A stretch of 18,322 nt of DNA. Origin: Spirochaetia bacterium. GTDB taxonomy: Bacteria > Spirochaetota > Spirochaetia > Sphaerochaetales > Sphaerochaetaceae. Positions 1 through 8,250 of the stretch are shown in pieces. A program made the position numbers and the translations under genes. The DNA is taken from positions 1 through 18,322 of the forward strand of contig SABI01000025.1 in assembly GCA_009929055.1 (NCBI GenBank), read 5' to 3'. Under the pieces are notes generated by a model that ran no database searches, was not told where the DNA came from, and worked only from the letters and a program-made list of their open reading frames with translations. The number at the start of each line of letters is the position of its first letter. Positions within the stretch are counted from its first letter, which is position 1.

Positions 1-1322
1 CTCCAAGGTTTAGGCGTTACTTCCCATTGAGTCAACATAGAAGTAGGTGGGTCAATTTTTGTAGTATATTCAGTCCCTTCTTTTCCATAAGCAATTGAAC
101 TTGAGAGAGAGATTTTAAGATTCTTGATTCCTGAGTAACTAATACTTGGTTGTATGACTCCAGAAAAGTCAGTCATGTTTCCAATAACTAAAAGAGAAGC
201 CCCAATATTTTTGGTGAAAGTAAATGAAATATTAGAAGCAGCATAATGCATTCCAGGATTAAACAAGTCTGGAACACTTATTTTACCTGTATTTAACAGA
301 CCTTCAATGTGGTCATAAATATCGGTATTACTATACCCTTCTCCATTGAAGAAGTATTGTCCTAATAGAGAGAGGGAGAAATCTGACTCTTTTGCACTAT
401 AGGTGTAACTTCCCCCAATCGTTCCTAAGAAGAAGAATGTATCTTTATAGTCGGCAACAGTAGTGGAACCCGTAATAAACGTCTTATTAGACCCATACTG
501 AAGTACTGCTTCACCAAAGAGGGAGACTTTCTTCACACTTGATGAGAAGGTTAGCATGGCAGCTGGAGGGTTATCATAACGGTAGTAAGCTCCGAGGCCC
601 ACTTCTGTTTTGTTAAAGACCTTCTCATATTTAAGAGCATATGCAAGGTCTCTCGCATCTTTGAGGGTTGGAGGGAGAACTATGTAGGCATAAAGGTTGT
701 CGATACCTAATGAGCTAGTCATCTTGACAGCTACCGGTCCTTCTAAGTCATTAGAAGCATTGAGTGGGTCAATGTCACTAAGGTTAAGTAAGTCTGCTGG
801 GCTAAAGAAGTACCCTACTCCCCAATTAATTGTTTGTTTCCCTACTCTGAAGAAGAGGGTATCTTGGTAGGTAATATCTGCAAAGAGTTCTTTAAGGGAA
901 AAGTTAGCTTTACTTGTTGCATTATTAGTAACTGGGTAAGTAACACCAAAAGATGAGTAGAATCTCGTATCTTTACTCATCCTTGCGTCGATAAAGAGCT
1001 TAGAATCTAAAGAACCACTAAAAGTAGCATCTATATCTTCTGTAGATGGATACCACTTAAAACCTGGGTTTGCTTTAAATGAGAAAGACCCTCCTATTCG
1101 AACTCCTTCATCTTGAGTTAATAGAAGAGTGTCTAAACTTTTTTCTGTCTCTTGAACTTGAACAATGAAAGAGTCATTTGAACTAGTGCCAAATAAATCA
1201 TCTTCAGTTGAAGAGCCAAATAGGTCTTCTTCAGAACCAAACAACTCATCATCCATCGACTCAGCATTAAGAGGTGAGAAGATGAGAAGAATAAATAGTA
1301 ACGTTAGTAATAGATGTTTCAT
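1..1322 (-). CDS. Outer-membrane beta-barrel protein, 3' end outside window
   Basis: This reading frame stays open from an ATG at 1320-1322 to the left edge (440 codons seen, no stop), so the gene is partial. Residues 1-20 form a signal peptide ending LNA, with predicted cleavage before Glu21. The mature N-terminus is acidic and carries three LFG repeats (residues 27-29, 34-36, 43-45), each preceded by Asp/Glu. The rest alternates short polar and aromatic stretches typical of outer-membrane barrels. The segment around residues 159-186 (VGKQTINWGVGYF, then SPADLLN and SDIDPL) resembles the WG.../NP.D motif of DUF1302-type barrels; that link is from memory, not a search. It is the last visible gene of the operon, 16 bases after the LolA-like gene. 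Likely role: the outer-membrane component or client of the ABC/LolA-like system. Exact function is unknown. Confidence 0.8.
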   Translation of the reverse strand, partial: MKHLLLTLLFILLIFSPLNAESMDDELFGSEEDLFGSSTEDDLFGTSSNDSFIVQVQETEKSLDTLLLTQDEGVRIGGSFSFKANPGFKWYPSTEDIDATFSGSLDSKLFIDARMSKDTRFYSSFGVTYPVTNNATSKANFSLKELFADITYQDTLFFRVGKQTINWGVGYFFSPADLLNLSDIDPLNASNDLEGPVAVKMTSSLGIDNLYAYIVLPPTLKDARDLAYALKYEKVFNKTEVGLGAYYRYDNPPAAMLTFSSSVKKVSLFGEAVLQYGSNKTFITGSTTVADYKDTFFFLGTIGGSYTYSAKESDFSLSLLGQYFFNGEGYSNTDIYDHIEGLLNTGKISVPDLFNPGMHYAASNISFTFTKNIGASLLVIGNMTDFSGVIQPSISYSGIKNLKISLSSSIAYGKEGTEYTTKIDPPTSMLTQWEVTPKPW

Positions 1323-1338
1323 ATATTTTTCCTTTTCA

Positions 1339-2088
1339 TCAATTATTTACTCTTTCTACATAACTCTTTGTAAAAATTGAATCAGGGATTTCTTTTACTG
1401 AGATATCACTTATTGTTATAGTTGTCTTTTTTCCCTCAATGAGGTTGTCAATAAAGATCATCTTGTTTGGGATAAATGAAGAACCAGCTTGAGTGTAAGA
1501 GGGGTAATAAGAAGTTCTAAGGAGTCTATCACTTGCACTATAATCTTCAGATTTGAGAACTAATAATGAATTTCGTGTTACATAGAGTATCTGTTTAGGA
1601 TAGGTAACTTCATCATTAGTAGCTTCAATTTCTAATTTATACACATCAAATTTCCCTAGTTTTTCTTCATTAATTGCAACTACACTATAATCATCACTAA
1701 GAGAACTTTCATTAAAGTCAGAGTTGTTCGCATCACTATCGTTAAATTGTTCTTTCATCGAGGTGTGACTAAATTTTCTACTTTGTGGATCATAGAACCA
1801 TAAGTTATCATCAATCATCAAATATCCTTGTCCTTGCTTTGTGGCCGGCTCTTGGATAAGAAGAAGAAATTTATCATCATCATCGGATCTAAATTGAAGA
1901 ACTTTAGATTTTTCTATTCCATCAGTAGGGTCTTCACTAATAAAGGTCATCAGAGCTGTTAAATCAACTCCTTCAAAATTGGTATTTTTATCTATTTTCC
2001 CTAACAATTCTGGCCCATCACTTACAGAAATTGCAAAAAGTGGGGTTATAAGGGTGAAAATAAGGATACTTAGCACTATTTTTTTCAT
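1339..2088 (-). CDS. LolA-like periplasmic protein (outer membrane lipoprotein-sorting protein family)
   Basis: The product has 249 residues with a signal peptide (MKK, then a hydrophobic run to about residue 19, ending LFA) and no lipobox, so it should be soluble and periplasmic. Recognisable family stretches are GQGYLMIDDNLWFYDP (86-101), SDANNSDF (118-125), a Y-P-K-Q strand (163-166), LLRTSYYP (189-196) and the C-terminal FTKSYVERV (239-247). These match what I know of the LolA-like superfamily members that sit beside FtsX permeases. The start is supported by AAGGA about 8 bases upstream. Family members have a half-barrel that carries a lipid or acyl chain, so shuttling a lipidated or hydrophobic cargo between the permeases and the barrel encoded next is a reasonable inference. 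An acidic run (DDDD, 69-72) lies on a predicted loop. It is not canonical LolA, and its cargo is unknown. Confidence 0.8.
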   Translation of the reverse strand: MKKIVLSILIFTLITPLFAISVSDGPELLGKIDKNTNFEGVDLTALMTFISEDPTDGIEKSKVLQFRSDDDDKFLLLIQEPATKQGQGYLMIDDNLWFYDPQSRKFSHTSMKEQFNDSDANNSDFNESSLSDDYSVVAINEEKLGKFDVYKLEIEATNDEVTYPKQILYVTRNSLLVLKSEDYSASDRLLRTSYYPSYTQAGSSFIPNKMIFIDNLIEGKKTTITISDISVKEIPDSIFTKSYVERVNN

Positions 2089-2105
2089 ATATATATTCCT
2101 TTTTG

Positions 2106-3419
2106 TTATGCTCTAAGAGCATCTGCAGGAGAAAGTTTAGCAGCTTTTCTTGCAGGCCCTGCAACTGCAATAATTGTAATAATTGTAACAATGAGGATTA
2201 CGAGGAATACAGATAGAGGTTGTATAACTACACTTATATGCCCTTTATCCATAATGAACGCAAAATTTGAATCAAGAGGAAAACTAATAAGAGAGACAAT
2301 AAAAGAGACGACAAAGGCTGCGATGAGGCCAAAGAAAGCTCCCCTTAAGACTAAAATAACCCCTTCGAATATGAATTGTCTAGAAACATCCCTTTTGAGC
2401 ATTCCAACCGCTCTCATCGTGCCAATCTCTTTCACCCTCTCTATCATAATCATATGGAAGGTATTAATAAGACCAACCATGGTAATTACTAACATAATAA
2501 GAAATACTCCTAGCGCTATACCATTAAGAATAGCAAGTAATTGGGTAACAGCTTCCATAAAATCATTAAGGGTAGTTACTTCAAACCGAGTCTCACTCCA
2601 CGGCTCATCGTCACTACTCGAAGAGAATTGTTCCATCATTCGTTCAGTTGGATCAGTAGAATCACTCTTTGGTTTTAGAGGAAATCCTAATTGTTCAATC
2701 CCATTTTCTAGTAAAGACTGAACGACTGGAATAGAGTCGAGATTATATAAGAATAGATTTAGATATTGGTACTCACCTTCTTCTAATCCTATTAAGCTAT
2801 TGATATAATCTAGGTGAGCATAGGAGTAAGAAAAGCCCATCATTGACATATCATCTGTTGTTGCAATGACAATGAACGATCCTACATTCGCTTGCCCAGT
2901 TACCGTTTCAAAGCTCACAAGGAGTTCTTCACCAACGACTATTCCTAACTGAGTAGCAACTTTATCAGGAATAATTATTGCCTGTTTGTTGGTAAGGTTA
3001 TCAATATTTCCTTGTGCAATTTTTAGTGAAGTAACGAGTTCCTTTTCTTGAGAAAAGTTTACCCCTTGTATGTTTTCGGTTGATACATTACTTCTAAAGA
3101 TAAACTTACCATCAATTCCACTTCTTTTCTGATAATCCTTCACATATTCATCTATTGAGGGAAGGACTTTATCAATAACTTCTGGGTTTTCGATACGGGA
3201 GGATATTTTTTTGTTATCGAGAAGGACATTTCCAGTGATATAGACATGACCACCAAGAATTGATTCAAAGTTCGTCATAGTGTTTTTTACAAGTCCCTGA
3301 GATAATCCATTAACCAAGACAATCATCATCACTCCAAAAGCAATGGCGAGACCTAATAAGTTACTTCTTCGTTTTTGTCTACTCACATTTCTAAAAGCAA
3401 TTTTTATAATAGTATTCAT
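2106..3419 (-). CDS. ABC transporter permease, FtsX/MacB/LolE type
   Basis: This 437-residue inner-membrane protein has the MacB/LolCE layout: TM1 at about residues 20-42, a large periplasmic domain (about 43-290), then TM2 (293-320), TM3 (350-378) and TM4 (400-420). The cytoplasmic coupling segment ERVKEIGTMRAVGMLKRD (327-344) is the FtsX-domain hallmark that contacts the ATPase. The C-terminus ends SPADALRA, also typical. The periplasmic domain contains a Ser/Asp-rich low-complexity stretch (about 265-274, SSSSDDEPW). The gene starts 9 bases after the preceding permease stops and ends 17 bases before the LolA-like start, so it is in one operon. Paired unequal permeases suggest a LolC/LolE-like heterodimer with the 499-residue partner. 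Transport substrate cannot be read from sequence. Confidence 0.9.
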   Translation of the reverse strand: MNTIIKIAFRNVSRQKRRSNLLGLAIAFGVMMIVLVNGLSQGLVKNTMTNFESILGGHVYITGNVLLDNKKISSRIENPEVIDKVLPSIDEYVKDYQKRSGIDGKFIFRSNVSTENIQGVNFSQEKELVTSLKIAQGNIDNLTNKQAIIIPDKVATQLGIVVGEELLVSFETVTGQANVGSFIVIATTDDMSMMGFSYSYAHLDYINSLIGLEEGEYQYLNLFLYNLDSIPVVQSLLENGIEQLGFPLKPKSDSTDPTERMMEQFSSSSDDEPWSETRFEVTTLNDFMEAVTQLLAILNGIALGVFLIMLVITMVGLINTFHMIMIERVKEIGTMRAVGMLKRDVSRQFIFEGVILVLRGAFFGLIAAFVVSFIVSLISFPLDSNFAFIMDKGHISVVIQPLSVFLVILIVTIITIIAVAGPARKAAKLSPADALRA

Positions 3420-3428
3420 ATCTTTAGC

Positions 3429-4928
3429 CTACCCTTTGTTCATTGCTTCAAGTGGTGAAACTTTTAGAGCGATACTCACTGGGTACAAGGAAGCAATTAT
3501 ACCGACAAGTGTGATTGCAATTACTGAAGAAAAAATTGCACTTACAGAGACCGATGGTCTAAAGATAGACCCACCTAGAAGAAGTTGTAAAAATTGATTA
3601 GTCGCTTCTATTCCAATAATCCTAAAGATTACAATAACAATAATTCCCACAATTACCCCTAAGAGGCCAAAGGTGAGAGAAATTATCATCGTTTCAAGGG
3701 TAATCATCTGCCTGACAAAATTCTTTTTAGCTCCAATCGCCCTCATTGTCCCAATTTCACCGAATCTTTCAGAAACTGAGATAACAAGTGTATTCATAAT
3801 AATAATGACAGCTACAATGGCAATAACAAAGATGAGAACATTAAAAACTATACTTAGTGTATTAGCGAGCTGGGCACTAAGGCCAGCACCTTTAATCCAC
3901 TCATACGCTGTTGCCTCTATCCCCTCTTTTTCAAATTGTTTGTTTAATTGAGAAACAACTTTATTTGTATCATTTGAATTGTGGAGTTTTATGAGGAGAT
4001 AATTCCAAGCTTGAGGGTCAACTTCTAGGGCAATATCTCTACCACTTGTATCCCCTAGAACTGAAAGATATTCATCATCGCTTTCAAGCGGAGAATTAGT
4101 AGATGTTGAAGATGTGATAAAATCATCCTCAAAAAAGGCACTATCATCGCCTCCAAATAAATCATCTTCACTCACATTTCCTAATATATCTTTTTCATCA
4201 TCACTTAAATTTAGTGCTATTGCAGTATTTGCAAGCATTCCATTCATGATTCTTAAGGTATTTTCATCTATAAAACTAATTAGCTGAAGGTCAAAGGAGG
4301 CATCTCCATAATCATGAATTCCCTTTAGAGGAACTTCCCGTATCTTAGTTCCACTCACTGTATTAATAGTGGTGAGAACAATCATATCGCCAATTTCAAT
4401 ATCTTTGCCGAGTGAAGAAGCAAACTGGTCTGCAACCGTCTTTGAAATAACTATGCCAGGAGATCCATCTTCATCTAAAAAAGACCCCTTTATGATATTA
4501 ACCCCAGTAGGGAACATATTGGTATAAGAGGGAGGATTTACTCCAAACAGGACCATGAAAGCCTCTCCTAGCTCACCTGACTTTGCTTGAGAGAGTCCAT
4601 TAAGCTGTCCTGTTGTCTCTTTTACTTTAGTATTAGACTCTACTATACTGAGTACTTTTTGGTACTCAGGAACACTTCTAGGTCCCTTGCTCATTGCATC
4701 CGAAGAGAATATAAGAGAAACTTCCTCAACCCGATTATTAACAACAAACACATCTCCCGTATAATTTTGGGTATAATTTTTTTGAATTCCAGCTTTGATG
4801 GTATCCATAAAGGAGTTTCCTATTACTAGAATTGCTATACCTAACATAATAAGAGAGCCTATTATAAGGGTCTTAGCAAGATGGAGTCGTAAATTACGAA
4901 TAGCAATTCGAATTAATACACTAGGCAT
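3429..4928 (-). CDS. ABC transporter permease, FtsX/MacB/LolC type, with acidic DDLFG loop
   Basis: The 499-residue product has TM1 (about 18-40), a long periplasmic domain (about 41-354) and three C-terminal TMs (355-382, 410-436, 464-486). The coupling segment ERFGEIGTMRAIGAKK is at 387-402. The ATG abuts the TAG of the ATPase gene with no base between them; its Shine-Dalgarno (AAAGGAG) lies inside the ATPase coding region, indicating translational coupling. Unusual for the family is an acidic, Ser/Thr-rich insertion at about 242-288 containing SEDDLFGGDDSAFFEDD. It echoes the LFG repeats of the barrel protein in the same operon. It probably pairs with the 437-residue permease; its substrate is unknown. 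Confidence 0.9.
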   Translation of the reverse strand: MPSVLIRIAIRNLRLHLAKTLIIGSLIMLGIAILVIGNSFMDTIKAGIQKNYTQNYTGDVFVVNNRVEEVSLIFSSDAMSKGPRSVPEYQKVLSIVESNTKVKETTGQLNGLSQAKSGELGEAFMVLFGVNPPSYTNMFPTGVNIIKGSFLDEDGSPGIVISKTVADQFASSLGKDIEIGDMIVLTTINTVSGTKIREVPLKGIHDYGDASFDLQLISFIDENTLRIMNGMLANTAIALNLSDDEKDILGNVSEDDLFGGDDSAFFEDDFITSSTSTNSPLESDDEYLSVLGDTSGRDIALEVDPQAWNYLLIKLHNSNDTNKVVSQLNKQFEKEGIEATAYEWIKGAGLSAQLANTLSIVFNVLIFVIAIVAVIIIMNTLVISVSERFGEIGTMRAIGAKKNFVRQMITLETMIISLTFGLLGVIVGIIVIVIFRIIGIEATNQFLQLLLGGSIFRPSVSVSAIFSSVIAITLVGIIASLYPVSIALKVSPLEAMNKG

Positions 4929-5648
4929 CTACTCACTCCTTTTCTTACGTCTATTTTCAATAACGAGACCATCTTTTAGGCGAATGACGTGGTCAGCTAT
5001 ATCAACAATAGTTTGGTCGTGTGTAGAAAAAATAAAAGTAGTACCTACATCTGTATTCATCTTTTTCATCAATTCTATAATAGCTTCTCCTGTTACAGAG
5101 TCTAAGTTCGCTGTTGGTTCATCTGCTAGAACAATAAGAGGTTTTGTTACAAGAGCTCTTGCTATAGCAACTCTTTGCCTCTGGCCTCCACTAAGTTCCA
5201 TTGGTTTATGAGTTCTCCACTTCTGTAGTCCCACTTCATCAATTAAGTAATCTATCCACTCTTTTCTTTCTTTTACGGTTCCTTTACTCTTATTATCCAA
5301 AAGAAGAGGAAACTCAATATTCTCAAAGACATTTAATACTGGAATGAGGTTAAAGCTTTGAAATATAAATCCAAGAGTTTTATGGCGTAAACGAGTAATT
5401 TCATCATCTTTCAAGCCTGTAGTACTCTTTCCGTTAATTATTACTGAGCCCTTTGTAGGGGTATCAATACACCCAATCATATTTAAAATGGTAGATTTTC
5501 CAGAACCAGAGGGACCTGCTATTGAGATAAAATCCCCTTTTGTGATATTAGCACTTACCCCATTTACTGCATGTACTTCTGTTTTACCTAGGGGATAGAC
5601 TTTGTAGACATCTTTTAGTGCTATGATGGTTGATGAACTTTGCGACAT
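4929..5648 (-). CDS. ABC transporter ATP-binding protein (LolD/MacB type)
   Basis: The 239-residue cytoplasmic ATPase is complete: Walker A GPSGSGKST (45-53), Q-loop Gln97, signature LSGGQ (152-156), Walker B ending in ADEPT with catalytic Glu177, D-loop NLD (181-183) and H-loop His210. LDSVTGEAI after Walker B and FQSFNLIP after the Q-loop place it in the MacB/LolD/FtsE-like group that pairs with FtsX-type permeases rather than with importers. It is the first gene of the five-gene minus-strand operon. GAGGAA upstream of the ATG fixes the start. It powers the two following permeases; as in MacB-type systems, ATP hydrolysis probably drives mechanical movement in the periplasm rather than passage through the membrane (family knowledge). 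Confidence 0.93.
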   Translation of the reverse strand: MSQSSSTIIALKDVYKVYPLGKTEVHAVNGVSANITKGDFISIAGPSGSGKSTILNMIGCIDTPTKGSVIINGKSTTGLKDDEITRLRHKTLGFIFQSFNLIPVLNVFENIEFPLLLDNKSKGTVKERKEWIDYLIDEVGLQKWRTHKPMELSGGQRQRVAIARALVTKPLIVLADEPTANLDSVTGEAIIELMKKMNTDVGTTFIFSTHDQTIVDIADHVIRLKDGLVIENRRKKRSE

Positions 5649-5938
5649 ATATTTCCTCTTCTTTATGGAATTACAAGAAAAGATTAAGTATATATGTTAA
5701 AGGTGTTATATTACTCTCATCGGTTAAGGTATGAAGCTTTATGACAATACTCACTTAATCCATCGATTCCACTAATATAAGATATAACAATTGAGAGGGT
5801 ATCGTTAAGTGTTTGAATAAAAAAAATTGAAGAAATTTATTGTATTCTAAGAATTTTCCTAATGGAGTGACCACCTTAGATAACCCACTTACCTCTTTCC
5901 TTATGTAAAGAAATAGATGGTCACTACCAAAGTAATTG
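5649..5938. other. Intergenic region upstream of the ABC operon
   Basis: This AT-rich gap lies between the lipoprotein stop and the ATPase start, both on the minus strand, so it should hold the operon promoter. I see no consensus promoter and only weak -10-like AT runs. An 8-base inverted repeat (AGTGACCA at 5866-5873, TGGTCACT at 5918-5925) encloses 44 bases. It could be a structure at the end of the lipoprotein transcript, but it has no T-run and I do not call it a terminator. Confidence 0.4.
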
Positions 5939-6361
5939 TTAATTAATTTCGAGAGGATTGGCTGAGAAGTAGATAGAATTGTTTTCACTATCTTTAAGAG
6001 TGAGTGTGAGAAGCCCTTCAGTAGTGCTTGTAATTCTCATCGTATACTCATCATCTTCTATTTCAACAGTAACTATTTGGTTATCACTCATATCAACAAA
6101 ACCACTTAGGGTCTCTCCATCCATCTCTATAGTGTCATAGACTTCTAAAGTAAACTGAGAATCGACTCCACTCATAGGCATTGCACTGAATGTGAGAAAA
6201 TCTATTTCATCTTTGGCCATCTCTTTCACCCACTGAAAAGAGGTAAGAGTGCCAGCATCATAGGTGAGATCTATGCTCTCTCCGATTTCATTTTCACATC
6301 CAGTACAACCGATTATCGTAAAGATGACGATAAGTACGATAAAAACCACCTGTTTTTTCAT
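5939..6361 (-). CDS. Small predicted lipoprotein, function unknown
   Basis: I chose the ATG at 6361 (140 residues) because GGAGG sits 5 bases upstream and the signal peptide then starts properly with MKK. An in-frame ATG 27 bases further upstream lacks a good ribosome site. The signal sequence ends TIIGC, a plausible lipobox with lipidated Cys19; a second Cys follows at 22. Acidic residues follow the Cys, then a short beta-rich domain with alternating strands (MTEXT such as QIVTVEIEDDEYTMRIT and LLTLTLKDS near the end). No family is recognised. Size and strand pattern suggest a small beta-sandwich or lipocalin-like domain on the periplasmic side or the cell surface, but this is only inferred. 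Confidence 0.75.
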   Translation of the reverse strand: MKKQVVFIVLIVIFTIIGCTGCENEIGESIDLTYDAGTLTSFQWVKEMAKDEIDFLTFSAMPMSGVDSQFTLEVYDTIEMDGETLSGFVDMSDNQIVTVEIEDDEYTMRITSTTEGLLTLTLKDSENNSIYFSANPLEIN

Positions 6362-6761
6362 GTAATCCTCCATGTTGTTTATTCCCATTCAGGTATAATT
6401 ACAGTCTTATTTAGGTGAGGCTATTTGTCAAGTATTTATTTTTAATTCTTTTCATTGTTTATATTTATGAAATTTTATACATAAAAATCCCTCTTAGATA
6501 TTACCTAATAAAAATAAATAACATCAAGATAATAAAGAGTTCATCCATATACATAAGAAATTGATAATTATTACCAAAGAGAGATAAGTGGGTTGAATTA
6601 TTATACCATAATGAGGATAAGGAACCTAATAGAATTTTGCACATTTGTTGTTTTTTGCAGAAAAGTTCCAGACTGCAATATTTTCTGCTAATTGATTAAA
6701 TATAAAGATTTATGATATTCATTACATTTATAATATTTCTGTTAATAAAAAAGGAGTGCCT
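6362..6761. other. Intergenic region between divergent lipoprotein and metY genes
   Basis: About 400 AT-rich bases serve two divergent genes. On the plus strand an exact TATAAT at 6729-6734 is well placed for metY (predicted start near 6741, short leader, AAGGAG at 6751-6756), though no good -35 lies 17 bases before it. On the minus strand a TTGACA (complement of about 6436-6441) is seen without a convincing -10. I looked for SAM-riboswitch hallmarks, expected for some methionine genes, and found none. Confidence 0.35.
6657..6688. promoter_or_regulatory. 8-bp inverted repeat upstream of metY
   Basis: GCAGAAAA at 6657-6664 and its perfect complement TTTTCTGC at 6681-6688 are separated by 16 bases, about 70 bases before the metY ATG and upstream of the candidate -10. 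It may be a binding site for a regulator of sulfur or methionine metabolism, or chance in AT-rich DNA. Confidence 0.3.
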
Positions 6762-8042
6762 ATGAGTGACTATAAAAGTGGAACTAAGTGTATACAATCT
6801 GGATATATCCCTGAAAATGGAGAGCTACGTACCCTACCAATTTATCAAGGGACTACCTACAAATATAATAGTGGCGACCACCTTGCGTCTCTTTTTAATC
6901 TTGAGAATGCTGGACACATGTATACCCGTATTTCTAACCCAACAGTAGCTTTTGTTGAAGATAAAATAAATGACCTTGAAGGAGGAGTAGGTGCTTTATG
7001 TACGAGTAGTGGCCAAGCTGCTTCTCTTATTGCAGTATTAAATATTACTAGTAGTGGTCAAAATATTGTTTGCTTATCAAATCTTTATGGGGGAACAACA
7101 AACCTCTTTTCAGTCACATTTAAGAAAATGGGAATTGAAGCAAGGTTTGTAAATCCCTCAATGAGTGATGAAGAAATAGGTTCCTATTTTGATGAACATA
7201 CTCGCTTAGTGTTTGCAGAGACAATTGCTAACCCTTCTCTTGATGTATTAGATATAGGCCGTTTTAGTAAGATTGCCCACTCTCATTCAGTTCCTTTGTT
7301 TGTTGATAACACTTTTGCAACTCCTATTCTTTGTAGACCAATTGAACATGGCGCTGACATCATTATCCACTCAAGTAGTAAGTACATGGATGGACACGCA
7401 ACAGTAATAGGTGGAGTAATTATTGATGGAGGAAAGTTTGACTGGGCTCAGTCAGGTAAATACCCAGAATTTACAAATAGTGATCCTTCTTATCATGGAG
7501 TTAAGTACTCTGAGCAGTTTGGAAGTGCTGCTTTTATAGTAAAAGCAAGAGTTCAGTTGATGAGAGATTTAGGATCTTCTCCTCAGCCTCTTAGTGCTTT
7601 CTTACTCAATCTTGGACTTGAGACTCTTGCTCTACGTATTATTCGTCATAGTGAAAATGCTTATCTAGTAGCAAAATTTTTGAGCGAGCATGAGAAAGTA
7701 AGTTGGGTAACCTACCCTGGTCTTTCTAGTGACAAAAACTATACATTAGCCCAAAGGTATCTCCTTAATGGATATTCTAGTGGAGTTGTCTCTTTTGGAG
7801 TAAAAGGGGGCAAAGAAGTAGCAATGAAATGTATGGACGCTCTTCGTCTTGCTGCCATTGTAGTTCATGTAGCTGATGCAAGAACGAGTGTACTGCACCC
7901 TGCAAGTACTACTCACAGGCAATTAACCCACGAGCAATTAAAAGATGCTGGAATAAGTGAAGACTTCATCCGTCTTTCTGTGGGAATAGAAGATATTAGC
8001 GATATCTTAGCAGATCTTAAGCAAGCATTAGATTCGCTATAA
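6762..8042 (+). CDS. metY: O-acetylhomoserine sulfhydrylase (aminocarboxypropyltransferase), PLP enzyme
   Basis: The enzyme makes homocysteine from O-acetylhomoserine and sulfide (or methionine from methanethiol) in the cytoplasm, the direct-sulfhydrylation route to methionine. The 426-residue product is the family's usual length. Visible motifs: GTKCIQSGY at the N-terminus, MYTRISNPT (53-61, phosphate-binding Tyr/Arg from the neighbouring subunit), SSGQAA (82-87), VDNTFATP with cofactor-ring Asp182, and HSSSKYMDGH with the Schiff-base Lys207. The C-terminal half keeps SLGIED-like LSVGIEDISD. An upstream in-frame GTG at 6756 overlaps the ribosome site AAGGAG, so the ATG at 6762 is preferred. 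It is transcribed alone, with a hairpin after the stop. Confidence 0.95.
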   Translation: MSDYKSGTKCIQSGYIPENGELRTLPIYQGTTYKYNSGDHLASLFNLENAGHMYTRISNPTVAFVEDKINDLEGGVGALCTSSGQAASLIAVLNITSSGQNIVCLSNLYGGTTNLFSVTFKKMGIEARFVNPSMSDEEIGSYFDEHTRLVFAETIANPSLDVLDIGRFSKIAHSHSVPLFVDNTFATPILCRPIEHGADIIIHSSSKYMDGHATVIGGVIIDGGKFDWAQSGKYPEFTNSDPSYHGVKYSEQFGSAAFIVKARVQLMRDLGSSPQPLSAFLLNLGLETLALRIIRHSENAYLVAKFLSEHEKVSWVTYPGLSSDKNYTLAQRYLLNGYSSGVVSFGVKGGKEVAMKCMDALRLAAIVVHVADARTSVLHPASTTHRQLTHEQLKDAGISEDFIRLSVGIEDISDILADLKQALDSL

Positions 8043-8086
8043 GCAGAACAAGTATAGTAGAAATAGAGAATCTGTAATTATGTAAG

Positions 8087-8128
8087 GAGGCCGTTGCAAA
8101 AGTATGTAGAAAGAGGAGCAACGGCTTC
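8087..8128 (+). terminator. Possible terminator or hairpin after metY
   Basis: GAGGCCGTTGC (8087-8097) pairs with GCAACGGCTTC (8118-8128), an 11-bp stem with one G-T pair and a 20-base loop. It lies 45 bases after the metY stop. The sequence that follows is AT-rich but lacks a clean T-run, and the loop is long, so it may be a processed mRNA end rather than a classical intrinsic terminator. Confidence 0.5.
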
Positions 8129-8250
8129 AATTATAATCAGAACATTCTTTCTTCTTGTTCATAGTTATTTCTTACAAATAATGCCTTATTAATATTTACT
8201 TATCCTCTTTAGATATCTATATTGATTACATAAACAAAAGGAATATAGTT

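Noticed and set aside
5755..5988. 77-codon minus-strand open frame downstream of the lipoprotein gene
   Set aside because: It starts inside the lipoprotein gene in another frame, has no ribosome site, and its product shows no signal peptide or domain pattern.
6389..6755. SAM or other methionine-related riboswitch upstream of metY
   Set aside because: The expected conserved core sequences and paired helices are not visible; only a simple dyad is present.
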